Below, piece by piece: positions 36,404-44,193 of a DNA stretch of 44,193 nt. Numbering within the stretch: the stretch's first letter is position 1; each line of letters begins with the position of its first letter. The notes under the pieces were generated by a model. That model was not told where the DNA came from. It ran no database searches and saw nothing but the letters and a program-made list of their open reading frames with translations. Source of the stretch: Acidobacteriota bacterium (lineage in GTDB: Bacteria; Acidobacteriota; UBA6911; RPQK01; JAJDTT01). A program made the translations under genes and the position numbers. The stretch is from NCBI GenBank assembly GCA_028874215.1, contig JAPPLF010000041.1:1-44193 (forward strand), written 5' to 3'.

Positions 36404-38296
36404 ATGTCCAGGTTCGAAGGCCGGGTGGCCATCGTCACCGGCGCGGCAGAGGGTCTCGGCTTCGGTATCGCACAACGTCTCGCCAGTGAAGGAGCCCGGA
36501 TGACCGTCGTCGACGTGAACGCCGATTCCGCCCGGCAGGCGTCGCGCACTCTCGCCCGTCAGGGGGTGCCGTCAGAGGTCGTCGTCGGCGACGTGGGGGA
36601 CGAGGCGACAGCCCGTGAAGCGGTCCGGACGTCGATCGACCGGTGGGGCCGCATCGACATCTTGGTCAACAATGCGGGAATCGGCAGTCCTGTCGCCAAG
36701 ACCTGGGAAATGCCGGTGGAGGAGATGGACCGCATCTACCGGACCAACCTCCGCGGCGTGTTCGCCTTTTGTCATCATGTGATTCCGCACATGATGGAGC
36801 GGGACTATGGCCGCATCGTCAACGTCTCCTCCGCCTCCGGCAAGGAGGGGGTCGCCGGGGCCGTGCCCTATGCCGCTACCAAGGCCGGCGTCATCAGCCT
36901 CACCAAGTCAATCGGCCTGGAACTGGCGAAAACGGGCATACGGGTGAACTGCGTCACTCCCGGCGCGGTCATGACCCGTTTGTTGGAAAGACTGACGAAG
37001 GAGCGGATCGCAGGCATGATCAGCCGGATTCCCATGGGGCGCACCGGGACGGTGTCCGAGGTCGCGGCGCTCGTCGCCTGGCTGTCATCGGAAGAGTGTT
37101 CCTACAGCACCGGCGCGGTATTCGACGTCAGCGGCGGGCGTACGACCTACTTATCCAAGAGCAGGAAACCCTTGTCGCTGAGAGCATCCCGGACGAATGG
37201 AGAGCCGCCTGCCGTGAGCCGGATTCACGAACTCGACGCTCTGCGCGCCGTTGCCATGCTGCTCGTCGTCTTGTTGCACGCGTTGTGTTTCCTGATGCCC
37301 TTCTCGGACTTCTGGCCGGGGAAACATGTCTACGCCGAGGACACGGAACCTCATTACAACCCTTACGTCTACCTGTTCAGCGCCCTGGCCGGAATTCTCA
37401 TGCCGCTGTTTTTCATCCTGAGCGGATATTTCACCGCCATCCAATGGCGGCGCCGGGGGCTGGCGCAGATGGTCAGATCCCGCTTGAGGTACGTCGGACT
37501 GCCGCTGCTGCTGGCAATGGTCACCGTCATCCCCCTCACTCATTGGGCATTCACCGAAGGGGAAAACGGCCCGATCACCTGGCCGGAGCACTTCTACCAT
37601 CTCTGGTTTCTCTGGCACCTGTTGCTGATCGTCGGAGCTTTCGGCATCGCCGCCAGGCTGGGCTTGCGGTTCCGGCATCCCAGCTGGTGGTTGCTCGTCC
37701 CTGCGGCCATCGTGCCGCAGTACTTCATGCGCCAGATCGTGGGCGCCGACGTCTCCGGCGGATTCCTGCCCGAGCTTCCGATCATCGGTTACTACCTCGT
37801 CTTCTTCCTGGCCGGCGTTCTGCTCCATCAGCGGAGCGTCCCGGTGCGCCGGTGGTGGTCCTCAGGGCTCCCGATGGCGCTGCCGCTGCTGGCGCTGGCG
37901 CTGGTGTTTCTCTATCCCGGGAGAATCGGCTTCGTGGATCCGAAAACGGCCTGGGTGCCGGCGGGAGCGGCAGTGTTTCAGGTTGCGTACACCTGGATGG
38001 CCTGCTTTGGCCTGATGGGACTGTTCCGGCGGGTTGCGGCCCGGGAGCGATCCTGGGTGCGGTATGTCTCGGACGCCTCCTACTGGATCTACGTCATGCA
38101 TCTGCCGCTGGTGGTCTGGGGCCAGCGGCTGGCCGCAGAGAAGTCCCTCAATCCACACCTGGCGTTCGTGTCGATCTGCGTCGCCGTAACGGGTCTGCTG
38201 CTGGCGGTCTACGCGTGGGCAGTTCGATACACCTGGGTCGGGACCCTCCTGAACGGCAAGCGAGTCCGCGTTCGCCCCGTGCTTTCAGACGGGTGA
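36404..38296 (+). CDS. Short-chain dehydrogenase fused to a membrane acyltransferase (family 3)
   Basis: One open frame of 630 residues. Residues 1-250 are a complete classical SDR: T12-G13-x3-G17-x-G19, NNAG (89-92), catalytic S143, Y156 and K160, and the usual C-terminal GAVFDVSGG. After a 20-residue basic linker, residues 272-630 form an acyltransferase-3 domain: LDALRAVAMLLVVLLHAL, about ten membrane helices, and a late SYWIYVMHLPLVV. The SDR start is ATG 36404 with GGAGGAGGA. A GTG at 37214 has its own GGAGAG nine bases upstream, so the acyltransferase may also, or only, be made separately. No stop codon separates the parts. A TATAGT at 36369-36374 could be the -10 box. The 3' end overlaps the convergent MFS gene by 12 bp. 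Confidence 0.85.
   Translation: MSRFEGRVAIVTGAAEGLGFGIAQRLASEGARMTVVDVNADSARQASRTLARQGVPSEVVVGDVGDEATAREAVRTSIDRWGRIDILVNNAGIGSPVAKTWEMPVEEMDRIYRTNLRGVFAFCHHVIPHMMERDYGRIVNVSSASGKEGVAGAVPYAATKAGVISLTKSIGLELAKTGIRVNCVTPGAVMTRLLERLTKERIAGMISRIPMGRTGTVSEVAALVAWLSSEECSYSTGAVFDVSGGRTTYLSKSRKPLSLRASRTNGEPPAVSRIHELDALRAVAMLLVVLLHALCFLMPFSDFWPGKHVYAEDTEPHYNPYVYLFSALAGILMPLFFILSGYFTAIQWRRRGLAQMVRSRLRYVGLPLLLAMVTVIPLTHWAFTEGENGPITWPEHFYHLWFLWHLLLIVGAFGIAARLGLRFRHPSWWLLVPAAIVPQYFMRQIVGADVSGGFLPELPIIGYYLVFFLAGVLLHQRSVPVRRWWSSGLPMALPLLALALVFLYPGRIGFVDPKTAWVPAGAAVFQVAYTWMACFGLMGLFRRVAARERSWVRYVSDASYWIYVMHLPLVVWGQRLAAEKSLNPHLAFVSICVAVTGLLLAVYAWAVRYTWVGTLLNGKRVRVRPVLSDG
37199..37216 (+). promoter_or_regulatory. 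Internal ribosome site and GTG start for the acyltransferase part
   Basis: GGAGAG (37199-37204) stands nine bases before GTG 37214, exactly where a free-standing acyltransferase of 360 residues would begin (SRIHELDALRAV). It allows a separate product from the fused frame. Confidence 0.5.
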
Positions 38297-39910
38297 CCTC
38301 TTCAGAAAGAGGGTGATGGCCACGGCGCCCGCCATGACTGCGGCGCTGACCGTAAACACGTCTCCAACCGCTGCCGACAACGCGGAATTCAGGTCGCTGA
38401 GAAGAGTGTCCGCCAGCGCCGCAGTGTCGGCACCGGCGCCGGATAATCCGGATCTCAGTTCGTCGATGGCGGACGGATCGATCAGCGCCCGCGGGTTGTC
38501 CGTTATGGCGTCAAGCCGTCCGGGAGGGAGAGCGGCCCTTGTGGTGGCCGAAACCGTCTCTTCCACCCGCAGCGAGAACCTGTGCCTCAACAAGGCGCCC
38601 AGCAGGGCGAGACCCGTCGTCCCGCCGATCAGCCTGAAGAAATGTAGCGCCGACGTGGCGGTTCCCATGACCCGGGCCGAAACCGAATTCTGCACCGCCA
38701 CCGCAAAGGTGGCCAGCGTTCCTCCCACGCCGAGCCCCATGATCACGATGTATCCCACTGCGGCGCCGAAGCTGGTGCTCCCGGTCATGGCAGAGATGAG
38801 AATCATGCCGACGGCCATGCAGCCTGTGGTGGCCAGCCCCTGCCTCCGGTATTGACCGCCGGATCGGGAAAGCCGCCTGCCGGCCAGAATGGAGCCGACG
38901 ACGATTCCCAGCAACATGGGGGTCAAAAAGCCGCCGCTTCCCGTCGCGGAAGCGCCCAGGACAGCCTGGAAGAACAGCGGCAGAAAAATGATGCTCCCGT
39001 ACAGCCCGAACCCGGTCACGAATGCGACGAGCGCCGAGATGGATACCATCCGGTTTCTGTAGATTTCCAGGGGCATGATGGGGGAATCGGACCTGGATTC
39101 CACGACCACGAACAACCCGGCCATCGCCAACCCGAAGCCCAGGAGGCCCATGACCTGCGGTGACGCCCAATCGTACTGGTTTCCTGCCCACGACAACGCC
39201 AGCATCACGGGCACTACGGAAAGCACCAGAGCCATCATCCCCGGATAGTCCAGCTTGCGATCTCCGGCCACGGGCCTGATGTTGGGGAAGGTGCGCATAA
39301 CCAGCAGGAGCACTGGAACCCCGGCAGGAAGATTGACCAGGAAGACCCAGTTCCAGGAGAGCTGATCCGTGATGAAGCCCCCCAGCCCCGGCCCGATGAC
39401 CGAGGCCATGCCAAACACGAGGGCGATCAGTCCCTGAAACCTGCCCCGTTGCCGGGGCGGAAAAAGATCCGGGATGGAACGGAGGCTCATGGTCATGAGG
39501 ATTCCGCCGCCGATACCCTGAAAGGCCCGGGCAGCGATGAGCTGATCCATCGACTGGCTGAATCCGGCCGCTACGGAGCCGACGATGAATACGACGAGTC
39601 CCAGGACGAGAAATCCCTTGCGCGCGTAAATGTCGGTGAGTCTCCCGGCGATGGGGATGGCCACCGTGGACGCGATGAGATAGGCGGCCGCCACCCACGT
39701 GTAGCGGTCGAATCCACCCAGATCGGCGACGATGCGCGGCATGGCCGTGGCCACGACGGTCTGGCTCACCATGGCCAGAAATACCGCGGACATCACCCCC
39801 AGCATCGTCAGCACGATCTGTCTTCTGGGAAGCTGTACGAAATCCCGCTCAGCCGACTGATCGGTGCTGTTCCGCCTTTTTTTGCGGATACGTGGTTCAT
39901 GTTTTTTCAC
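38285..39910 (-). CDS. MFS multidrug efflux transporter, DHA2 (EmrB/QacA-like)
   Basis: Proton-driven exporter with 14 predicted helices, 541 residues. Visible signatures are the TM1 segment VSQTVVATAMPRIVADLGG, motif A GRLTDIYARKG between helices 2 and 3, FQGIGGGILM in helix 4, and motif C GPGLGGFI in helix 5. The basic N-terminus (KKHEPRIRKKRR) precedes the first helix. The start is GTG 39910 with GGAAAG upstream; a nearby ATG is out of frame. It is convergent with the SDR-acyltransferase frame and overlaps its end by 12 bp, and it follows a methyltransferase gene by 39 bp on the same strand. Substrate unknown. Confidence 0.9.
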   Translation of the reverse strand: MKKHEPRIRKKRRNSTDQSAERDFVQLPRRQIVLTMLGVMSAVFLAMVSQTVVATAMPRIVADLGGFDRYTWVAAAYLIASTVAIPIAGRLTDIYARKGFLVLGLVVFIVGSVAAGFSQSMDQLIAARAFQGIGGGILMTMSLRSIPDLFPPRQRGRFQGLIALVFGMASVIGPGLGGFITDQLSWNWVFLVNLPAGVPVLLLVMRTFPNIRPVAGDRKLDYPGMMALVLSVVPVMLALSWAGNQYDWASPQVMGLLGFGLAMAGLFVVVESRSDSPIMPLEIYRNRMVSISALVAFVTGFGLYGSIIFLPLFFQAVLGASATGSGGFLTPMLLGIVVGSILAGRRLSRSGGQYRRQGLATTGCMAVGMILISAMTGSTSFGAAVGYIVIMGLGVGGTLATFAVAVQNSVSARVMGTATSALHFFRLIGGTTGLALLGALLRHRFSLRVEETVSATTRAALPPGRLDAITDNPRALIDPSAIDELRSGLSGAGADTAALADTLLSDLNSALSAAVGDVFTVSAAVMAGAVAITLFLKRSPV

Positions 39911-39949
39911 TGGCTTTCCGTCCGATGGCCTTACGGCCTGATGCCGGCG

Positions 39950-40777
39950 CTACATCTTCTCGGCGACGATGCCGATCATGGGCGCGGCAAACAGGAACGT
40001 GCCCGGATCCCGTTCCCGATCCCGCCACTCGGCTTCAAACGCAAGACGTTCCGATTCCGTCAATAGGCCGTTTTCAACCAACTGTGGAATGAAGTTGGAG
40101 AAGAACTGAGTCGGCCACTTCCAGAAACTTGTCCCGGGCCGGATGAACCGCACGAGAGGGACCAGGTCGACCAGACGGCAGCCCGAAGCCGCGATCAGTC
40201 CCGGCAGCCGGTCGCCGATGTTGAGATCACCGCCGTTGCTCGCAAAGCTCTCGTAGACCGCCGCGTGGACGCGTTGGAATGCCGGGCTCCGTGGCAGGAG
40301 CGTCATCCCGTCGAAGTTCAGGAAGTCCCAGGCCACGAAGCGGCCACCGGGCCGCAGACCGTTTGCGACCCGGCCGATGACCGCGGCCGGATCGGGCAGG
40401 AAGCAGAAAAGCCAGCGCACGAAGGCGCCGTCCAGCGAGGCCGGTTCCAGCCGCACCATCTCGGCCCGCTCCACCCGCGCGGTGATTTGCTTGAACCCGA
40501 GCCGTTTCGCTTCGCGGGTCAGCCTGCCGATGAAACGCCCCGACTCGTCGACGGCGAGCACCCGGCCTCCTGCGCCGACCCGCTCCGCCAACTCGAGGGT
40601 GGCGAATCCCGGTCCGCAGCCGAGATCGAGCAGCCGTGCATCGGGCCCGAATCCCGCCCGGTCCCAGAGGCCGCGCGCCTCCCCCGCCCACAATCGGTGT
40701 TGAGTTTGCAGGCGGCTTTCCTCCGCCGCATGGGTGCCGAGCAGATACGGTTCGTTCGACTCAAGGTGCTTTCCCAT
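39950..40777 (-). CDS. SAM-dependent methyltransferase
   Basis: Class I methyltransferase of 275 residues. Motif I is LLDLGCGPGFATLELAE (DLGCGPG at 51-57), followed by AVDESGRFI (motif II) and the post-I segment GAFVRWLFCFLPDP, then RPGGRFVAWDF. The C-terminal part has two Phe/Trp-rich stretches with no match I can name, so the substrate is open; small molecules are more typical than nucleic acids for this layout. ATG 40777 with AAGGAG four bases upstream is chosen; a GTG at 40789 is also possible. It precedes the MFS exporter on the same strand, which could point to modification and export of one compound. Confidence 0.85.
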   Translation of the reverse strand: MGKHLESNEPYLLGTHAAEESRLQTQHRLWAGEARGLWDRAGFGPDARLLDLGCGPGFATLELAERVGAGGRVLAVDESGRFIGRLTREAKRLGFKQITARVERAEMVRLEPASLDGAFVRWLFCFLPDPAAVIGRVANGLRPGGRFVAWDFLNFDGMTLLPRSPAFQRVHAAVYESFASNGGDLNIGDRLPGLIAASGCRLVDLVPLVRFIRPGTSFWKWPTQFFSNFIPQLVENGLLTESERLAFEAEWRDRERDPGTFLFAAPMIGIVAEKM

Positions 40778-40922
40778 TTTCTCCTTCACTCCGCTTCCAC
40801 TGAATATTCGGCGGCTACCCCACCAATTTCAATACCACGTTCACGGGAACTTAAGCGTTCGGATCCAAGTTTTTCATTGCGACGTGATCCAGGTTTGCAC
40901 TCGATGTTCCCGCGTCATCGGC

Positions 40923-41003
40923 CGCATTTCACGAGAGAACCAGACGGCCGAAGCGCAGAACATGCAGTTCGGATACAACTGCGATTTCATCGGTTTCTAC
41001 TAA
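40923..41003 (+). pseudogene. Possible remnant of a PhoX-like (DUF839) phosphatase gene
   Basis: A short open stretch ends with AEAQNMQFGYNCDFIGFY and a stop. QFGYNxDF followed by aromatic residues is characteristic of the N-terminal part of PhoX-type alkaline phosphatases. Nothing before or after fits the family, so at most a fragment is left. The rest of 40778-41080 shows no gene, RNA or repeat that I can support. Confidence 0.3.
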
Positions 41004-41080
41004 GACCGAGTAGCTCAGAGGATCTCGAAATGACTTGGGATTTGGCAGGGTGAGGGCGTTGTGCTCTGGTTCGTGACCCG

Positions 41081-41426
41081 TTAGCGGCGCCTTGGAACAG
41101 GCAGCCCCGCGGATCGTCCTGCGGCGCCGAGTGCAATGTCCAGAGTCGCCAGCGGAATCAGTACTTCCATCACTCTTCGATCATCTGGACGTACCGAGAG
41201 GCCAGCGAGAGTGTGGGTCTCCTGAAACGCCTTCAGAGTCTCGATGGCAGCCCGGATTTTTCCGGCATCCCGCGGGATGTACGGAATCAACTCGGCGACC
41301 GGCCGATACCGCCGCCTGGGGAGACACGTCCCTGATTTGATCCTCGCCTGCCGCATTGCGAGCGGCACTGTCCGTTTCTCCTGCGATGATGCAGAGTATT
41401 TTTCTTGTGGGTAAAACTATCTGCAA
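41081..41426 (-). pseudogene. Decayed Phd/YefM-VapC-like toxin-antitoxin remnant
   Basis: A 95-codon open frame on the minus strand joins two recognisable pieces. RPVAELIPY followed by KIRAAIETLKAFQETH and LAGLSVR resembles the second half of a Phd/YefM-type antitoxin; the first half (ETDSAARNAA) can be seen in another frame just upstream, so there is a shift. Directly behind the antitoxin tail comes IPLATLDIALGAAGRSAGLPV, which resembles the last helix region of VapC-type PIN toxins. The central 100 or so residues of a PIN domain, with its acidic residues, are missing. Similarity is by eye only, so the call is tentative. Confidence 0.42.
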
Positions 41427-41461
41427 AAATATTTATCAATAGGGAAATGTTTCTGTAATAT
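41400..41461 (+). promoter_or_regulatory. AT-rich leader in front of the AAA/DUF4143 gene
   Basis: This stretch is clearly AT-rich, unlike the GC-rich surroundings, and contains several -10-like boxes (AATATT, TATCAA, TAATAT) and a loose TTGTGG. A promoter for the ATPase gene is likely somewhere here, but the exact boxes cannot be chosen. The ATG follows TAATAT directly and lacks a ribosome site. Confidence 0.4.
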
Positions 41462-42583
41462 ATGCAAATCGTGGAGCATCGATACCTGCGCGACCAAATC
41501 CAGGCGGATCTCCCCCGGAAGATGGTATTCGTCGCCGGCCCAAGGCAGGTGGGGAAGACGACATTGGGCCTTTCCCTGCCGGGCGCCCGGCAAGGCTACA
41601 TGAATTGGGATGTCCCCAGGCACCGGGAATGGATCCTTCGTCGGGAGTTACCATTCGGATCGCTCTGGTTCTTCGACGAGATCCACAAGTACCGGAGCTG
41701 GCGGAACTACCTCAAGGGGCTGTATGACGACCGGCCGGACAATCAAAGAATTCTGGTCACGGGCAGCGCTCGATTGGAGCTGTATCGCTATTCCGGAGAC
41801 TCGCTGCAGGGTCGATACCACCTGCTTCGTCTGCACCCCTTGTCAGTAGCCGAACTGGGGATCGAGTCCGCGGATGACTTCGAACAGTTGCTCATGCTGG
41901 GCGGATTTCCAGAACCGTTCTTTTCGGGTTCGGAAGTGCAGGCGCGGCGCTGGTCGCGCGAATATCGGAATCTGCTGGTTCGCGAAGAGATCAGGGAACT
42001 GGAACGGATCCAGGATCTGGGAAACCTCGAGCTGCTTGTCATGAGCCTGCCGGAACGGGTCGGTTCACTGCTGTCACTCAACGCGCTTCGCGAAGATCTG
42101 CAGGTGAGCCACAAGGCGGTCCGCAATTGGGTGGCCGCGCTGGAACGGCTCTACGCCCTGTTTCGGATCTCCCCGTTCGGCAGCCCCAAGATCAGGGCGA
42201 TCAAGAAGGCGCAGAAGCACTACCATTTCGATTGGTCGCTGGTTCCCCAACCCGGTCCGCGGCTCGAGAACCTGGTCGCCGGGCATCTGTTGAAGTGGGT
42301 CCACTATCGCCAGGACGCCGAGGGGCTTGACCTCGACCTCCAGTTTTTCCGCGATACCGATGGGCGCGAGGTGGACTTCATTGTCACCGACCGCAGGCGG
42401 CCTGTACTGGCGGTCGAATGCAAGATTTCCCAGTCGAGGCCGGACCGAAATCTTCGTTACTGGAAAAAACGGTTTCCGGAATGCGAGACGTGGCTGGTGA
42501 CGGCCCAAGCGGGACGGGAATTCGTAACGGCGGATGGAATTCGCGTTTGCCACGCACTCCGGTTTCTCAGTCGACTCATCTGA
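41462..42583 (+). CDS. AAA_14/DUF4143 family ATPase
   Basis: Protein of a large, patchily distributed family with no settled function. The 373 residues contain Walker A GPRQVGKTT (26-34), Walker B LWFFDEIHKYRSW (about 68-80), a sensor-like ILVTGSARLELYR, and the C-terminal DUF4143 region with an apparent winged-helix segment (LREDLQVSHKAVRNWVAALE). Near the end, REVDFIV followed by AVECKIS resembles the D...ExK core of PD-(D/E)XK nucleases. The frame is intact. It sits alone between a toxin-antitoxin remnant and a Tat-exported protein, behind an AT-rich leader, which suggests that it arrived by transfer. Family members are often found in such variable places. Confidence 0.88.
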   Translation: MQIVEHRYLRDQIQADLPRKMVFVAGPRQVGKTTLGLSLPGARQGYMNWDVPRHREWILRRELPFGSLWFFDEIHKYRSWRNYLKGLYDDRPDNQRILVTGSARLELYRYSGDSLQGRYHLLRLHPLSVAELGIESADDFEQLLMLGGFPEPFFSGSEVQARRWSREYRNLLVREEIRELERIQDLGNLELLVMSLPERVGSLLSLNALREDLQVSHKAVRNWVAALERLYALFRISPFGSPKIRAIKKAQKHYHFDWSLVPQPGPRLENLVAGHLLKWVHYRQDAEGLDLDLQFFRDTDGREVDFIVTDRRRPVLAVECKISQSRPDRNLRYWKKRFPECETWLVTAQAGREFVTADGIRVCHALRFLSRLI

Positions 42584-42667
42584 TGGGGTCGATGGGTGTA
42601 GAACCTTGTACCGTGCAGAACAAAGGCGCAATCCGCGGGGCCGCCGGGTCTTTTCGACCGTCTCCGC

Positions 42668-43930
42668 TCAACTCCGCACGAATTGGGACTGTCTTGGCGC
42701 CTGGTAACGGATCGACAGGTGGGGTGTCTCAAGGGTCTTACCGCCTTGGGCGAGTGACCGTACCCCAGCCTCGACCAACCCGGTGGTCAGCAGCGTCCGT
42801 TCCGGCGGATAGGGGGCTTCGCCGGTCAGGACCATCTCCTCCACCTTGGACATCTGGGCCGCGAAATGAACCACGTTGGGCACCGGCGACAGGTAGAACA
42901 GCGTGGAGAGAGGCTCGGAGCGGTCCTTCAGGCGCGCGGCGAAGGTGAAGTCTTCCACCAGGCCGTTCAGCAGCAGCATCGTCCCTTTCAATCCATCGTT
43001 GTGTTGGTACCGGTACACGACCGGTTCTTTCACCCATTGCCGGATCTGCTCCGGGGTGGGGTACCGGTGGTTCATGTTTTCCGGCTGAGTCAGCTTGTGG
43101 CTGCGGCAGAGGCACGCTCGGAACAGTTCCGGGTCCCAGCCGCCGCGGCCGAAGGAACCTTTATCCATGGCATCCCAGGCGGGATCGCCCCGTAGCGCCT
43201 GGAGCCACGCGACTCCGGTCTCCCCTCCCCGGCGGCGCTCCGCCATGCACTGAATCGTCTCCAGGGCGTGGATGTCGTAGCTGTCCACCCCGCCCGAGGA
43301 CACGCACATCACTTCGTCGACCTCGGCGCCATAGGGCATGTCGATGTCCGGCATTCTCCAGGTGACGGGCAAAGATGAGCCGGCCAGAAACGGAAATCCC
43401 ATGGTTCGGGCCGTGTCGACCATCTCCTTGGCCCAATCCCATCTCCAGGAAAGATGTTTGTCATTGAAGACGGGCACCGTGCGCCCATCCTGCTTGAAGA
43501 CCTCGACCACCTCCTTGAAGAACTCGTAGCGGGGGTAGAGCTTCTGGCCCAGTTCGTTGACCGGGTATCGACCGTGTTCGCCGATGATAAGGACCACGTC
43601 GACGGCCAATTTGTCCCCGCCGCAGCGAAGCGTCTCGGCGATTGTGGGATAAATTGGAAAACCGAACTCCCGTGCGCGGTCGCGGCTCAGGTCGTTCTCG
43701 GGCGTCTGGTCCACGTAGGCCGATACGAGCCTGATGGGGGACTGGTGCCAACGCCCCTCCACGGGATAACCCGCAAGAAACCGTTGACCCGTGTGCCAGG
43801 CGTGAGAATAGCGCCGCCACTCGGTGGCTACCACTGCCAGGCGCTTCGGTTTTGCATGGCCTTGTCCAAGGAGAGGAACGGCCGCCAAGCTGCCCCCGAG
43901 GGCGCCGATAAACGTGCGTCGGTGGATCAT
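42668..43930 (-). CDS. Tat-exported protein of unknown function
   Basis: I do not recognise a functional domain. The 420-residue protein opens with a twin-arginine signal (HRRTFIGALGG, hydrophobic stretch, cleavage near GHA). The mature part begins with a beta strand and Rossmann-like alternation (KRLAVVATEWRRYSHAWHTG ... DVVLIIGEHGRYPVNELGQ), and later has a metal-site-like DKHLSWRWDWA and GVDSYDIHALE. Several conserved-looking His, Asp and Glu residues suggest an enzyme. Paralogue-rich, Tat-exported proteins of this look are common in Acidobacteria and Planctomycetes. GAGGGAG precedes ATG 43930. The neighbouring Tat genes at 17.6-18.8 kb could export it. Confidence 0.8.
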   Translation of the reverse strand: MIHRRTFIGALGGSLAAVPLLGQGHAKPKRLAVVATEWRRYSHAWHTGQRFLAGYPVEGRWHQSPIRLVSAYVDQTPENDLSRDRAREFGFPIYPTIAETLRCGGDKLAVDVVLIIGEHGRYPVNELGQKLYPRYEFFKEVVEVFKQDGRTVPVFNDKHLSWRWDWAKEMVDTARTMGFPFLAGSSLPVTWRMPDIDMPYGAEVDEVMCVSSGGVDSYDIHALETIQCMAERRRGGETGVAWLQALRGDPAWDAMDKGSFGRGGWDPELFRACLCRSHKLTQPENMNHRYPTPEQIRQWVKEPVVYRYQHNDGLKGTMLLLNGLVEDFTFAARLKDRSEPLSTLFYLSPVPNVVHFAAQMSKVEEMVLTGEAPYPPERTLLTTGLVEAGVRSLAQGGKTLETPHLSIRYQAPRQSQFVRS

Positions 43931-44005
43931 AACGAATCTCCCTCAGTTCAATCCTGATTCGTTCCTCGAGCGGCACAACTCAAGGGCCGACCGAACGCCG
44001 GTCTG

Positions 44006-44193
44006 TCAGAAGATTCTGGAGGCGAGGAGGATGCCGACCACTCCGGCGCCTTGTACCCACAGGGCCCGGAACAGTTCGCCCCTGAGTTTGCCCATTTCGC
44101 CGCGCAATTCCGCTGCCGTCGCCGCGATTTCGGAACGCAATGCGGCTGTATTGGCCTCCATTTCGGAGCGCAACGCTGCCGTATTGGCCTCCA
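44006..44193 (-). CDS. C-terminal end of a coiled-coil protein with membrane anchor (partial)
   Basis: The frame enters from the right edge of the window and ends at TGA (44008-44006). The visible 62 codons read as two copies of MEANTAALRSE, a diverged third unit IAATAAELRGE, then GKLRGELFRALW and a hydrophobic tail (VQGAGVVGILLASRIF). Eleven-residue periods of this kind form straight coiled-coil rods; small proteins with such a rod and one C-terminal membrane helix are common and mostly uncharacterised. The start lies outside the window, so length and role are unknown. Confidence 0.7.
   Translation of the reverse strand, partial: EANTAALRSEMEANTAALRSEIAATAAELRGEMGKLRGELFRALWVQGAGVVGILLASRIF
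44096..44193 (-). repeat. 33-bp tandem coding repeat (three units, the last diverged)
   Basis: Units at 44193-44162 (one base short at the edge), 44161-44129 and 44128-44096 on the minus strand. The first two encode the same 11 residues but differ at several third positions, so the protein repeat is kept while the DNA has drifted. Confidence 0.85.

Noticed and set aside
36643-38316. Second long plus-strand frame overlapping the SDR-acyltransferase frame
   Set aside because: Same DNA in another phase; Arg/Gly-rich with no motif, while the chosen frame has complete SDR and acyltransferase signatures.
44096-44193. 33-bp repeats as a possible CRISPR array
   Set aside because: The units are contiguous with no spacers and encode a regular 11-residue protein repeat.

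Overview
The window is about 44 kb of GC-rich chromosome from a didermic, Tat-using bacterium. The gene content (an ftsH-folP-cdaA-cdaR-glmM-mfd block, Tat-exported Gfo/Idh/MocA oxidoreductase, DUF2157/GDYXXLXY pair, lytic transglycosylase lipoprotein, tRNA without encoded CCA, frequent TTG/GTG starts) best suggests an Acidobacteriota-like organism, but this is an inference from gene content and no phylogeny was run.

Left part (1-22.5 kb) is housekeeping. On the minus strand lie a CAT-anticodon tRNA, hemB and hemL (5-aminolevulinate to porphobilinogen), then threonine synthase thrC. thrC has a well-formed leader: a TTGACA/TATTAT promoter, a SAM-I (S-box) riboswitch aptamer and an intrinsic terminator. 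On the plus strand follow tilS, ftsH, folP, the c-di-AMP/cell-wall module cdaA-cdaR-glmM, mfd, and two SurA/PpiC-type periplasmic foldases; most joints are 0-20 bp or overlapping, so the block is probably co-transcribed in sections. tatA-tatC face them, and ctpA-mltD (periplasmic protease and lytic transglycosylase) form another plus-strand pair.

Middle part (22.5-33.2 kb) is metabolic. A minus-strand operon joins a DRE-TIM (homocitrate/isopropylmalate synthase-like) enzyme, a phosphate acyltransferase and an acetate-kinase homologue with several altered active-site residues. Next come DUF2157 and GDYXXLXY membrane proteins, a Tat-exported oxidoreductase with a divergent Nramp-like transporter, an SMP-30-type beta-propeller and an exported metallo-beta-lactamase-fold hydrolase.

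Right part (33.1-44.2 kb) is accessory and scarred. A 163-bp segment carrying the 3' ends of two convergent genes is present twice (about 96% identical), and the 576 bp between the copies hold a broken NYN-domain (PIN-like) nuclease gene. Beyond it are a second Nramp-like transporter with a DMT permease, a single reading frame joining a short-chain dehydrogenase to a membrane acyltransferase, an MFS exporter, a methyltransferase, a probable decayed Phd/VapC-type toxin-antitoxin remnant, an AAA/DUF4143 ATPase behind an AT-rich leader, a Tat-exported protein of unknown function, and the end of a coiled-coil protein with 11-residue repeats running off the window.

The observations most worth following are the SAM riboswitch on threonine synthase, the duplicated flank with its NYN pseudogene, the dehydrogenase-acyltransferase fusion and the atypical acetate-kinase operon. 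I did not find a CRISPR array, rRNA, prophage or a clear new defence system.
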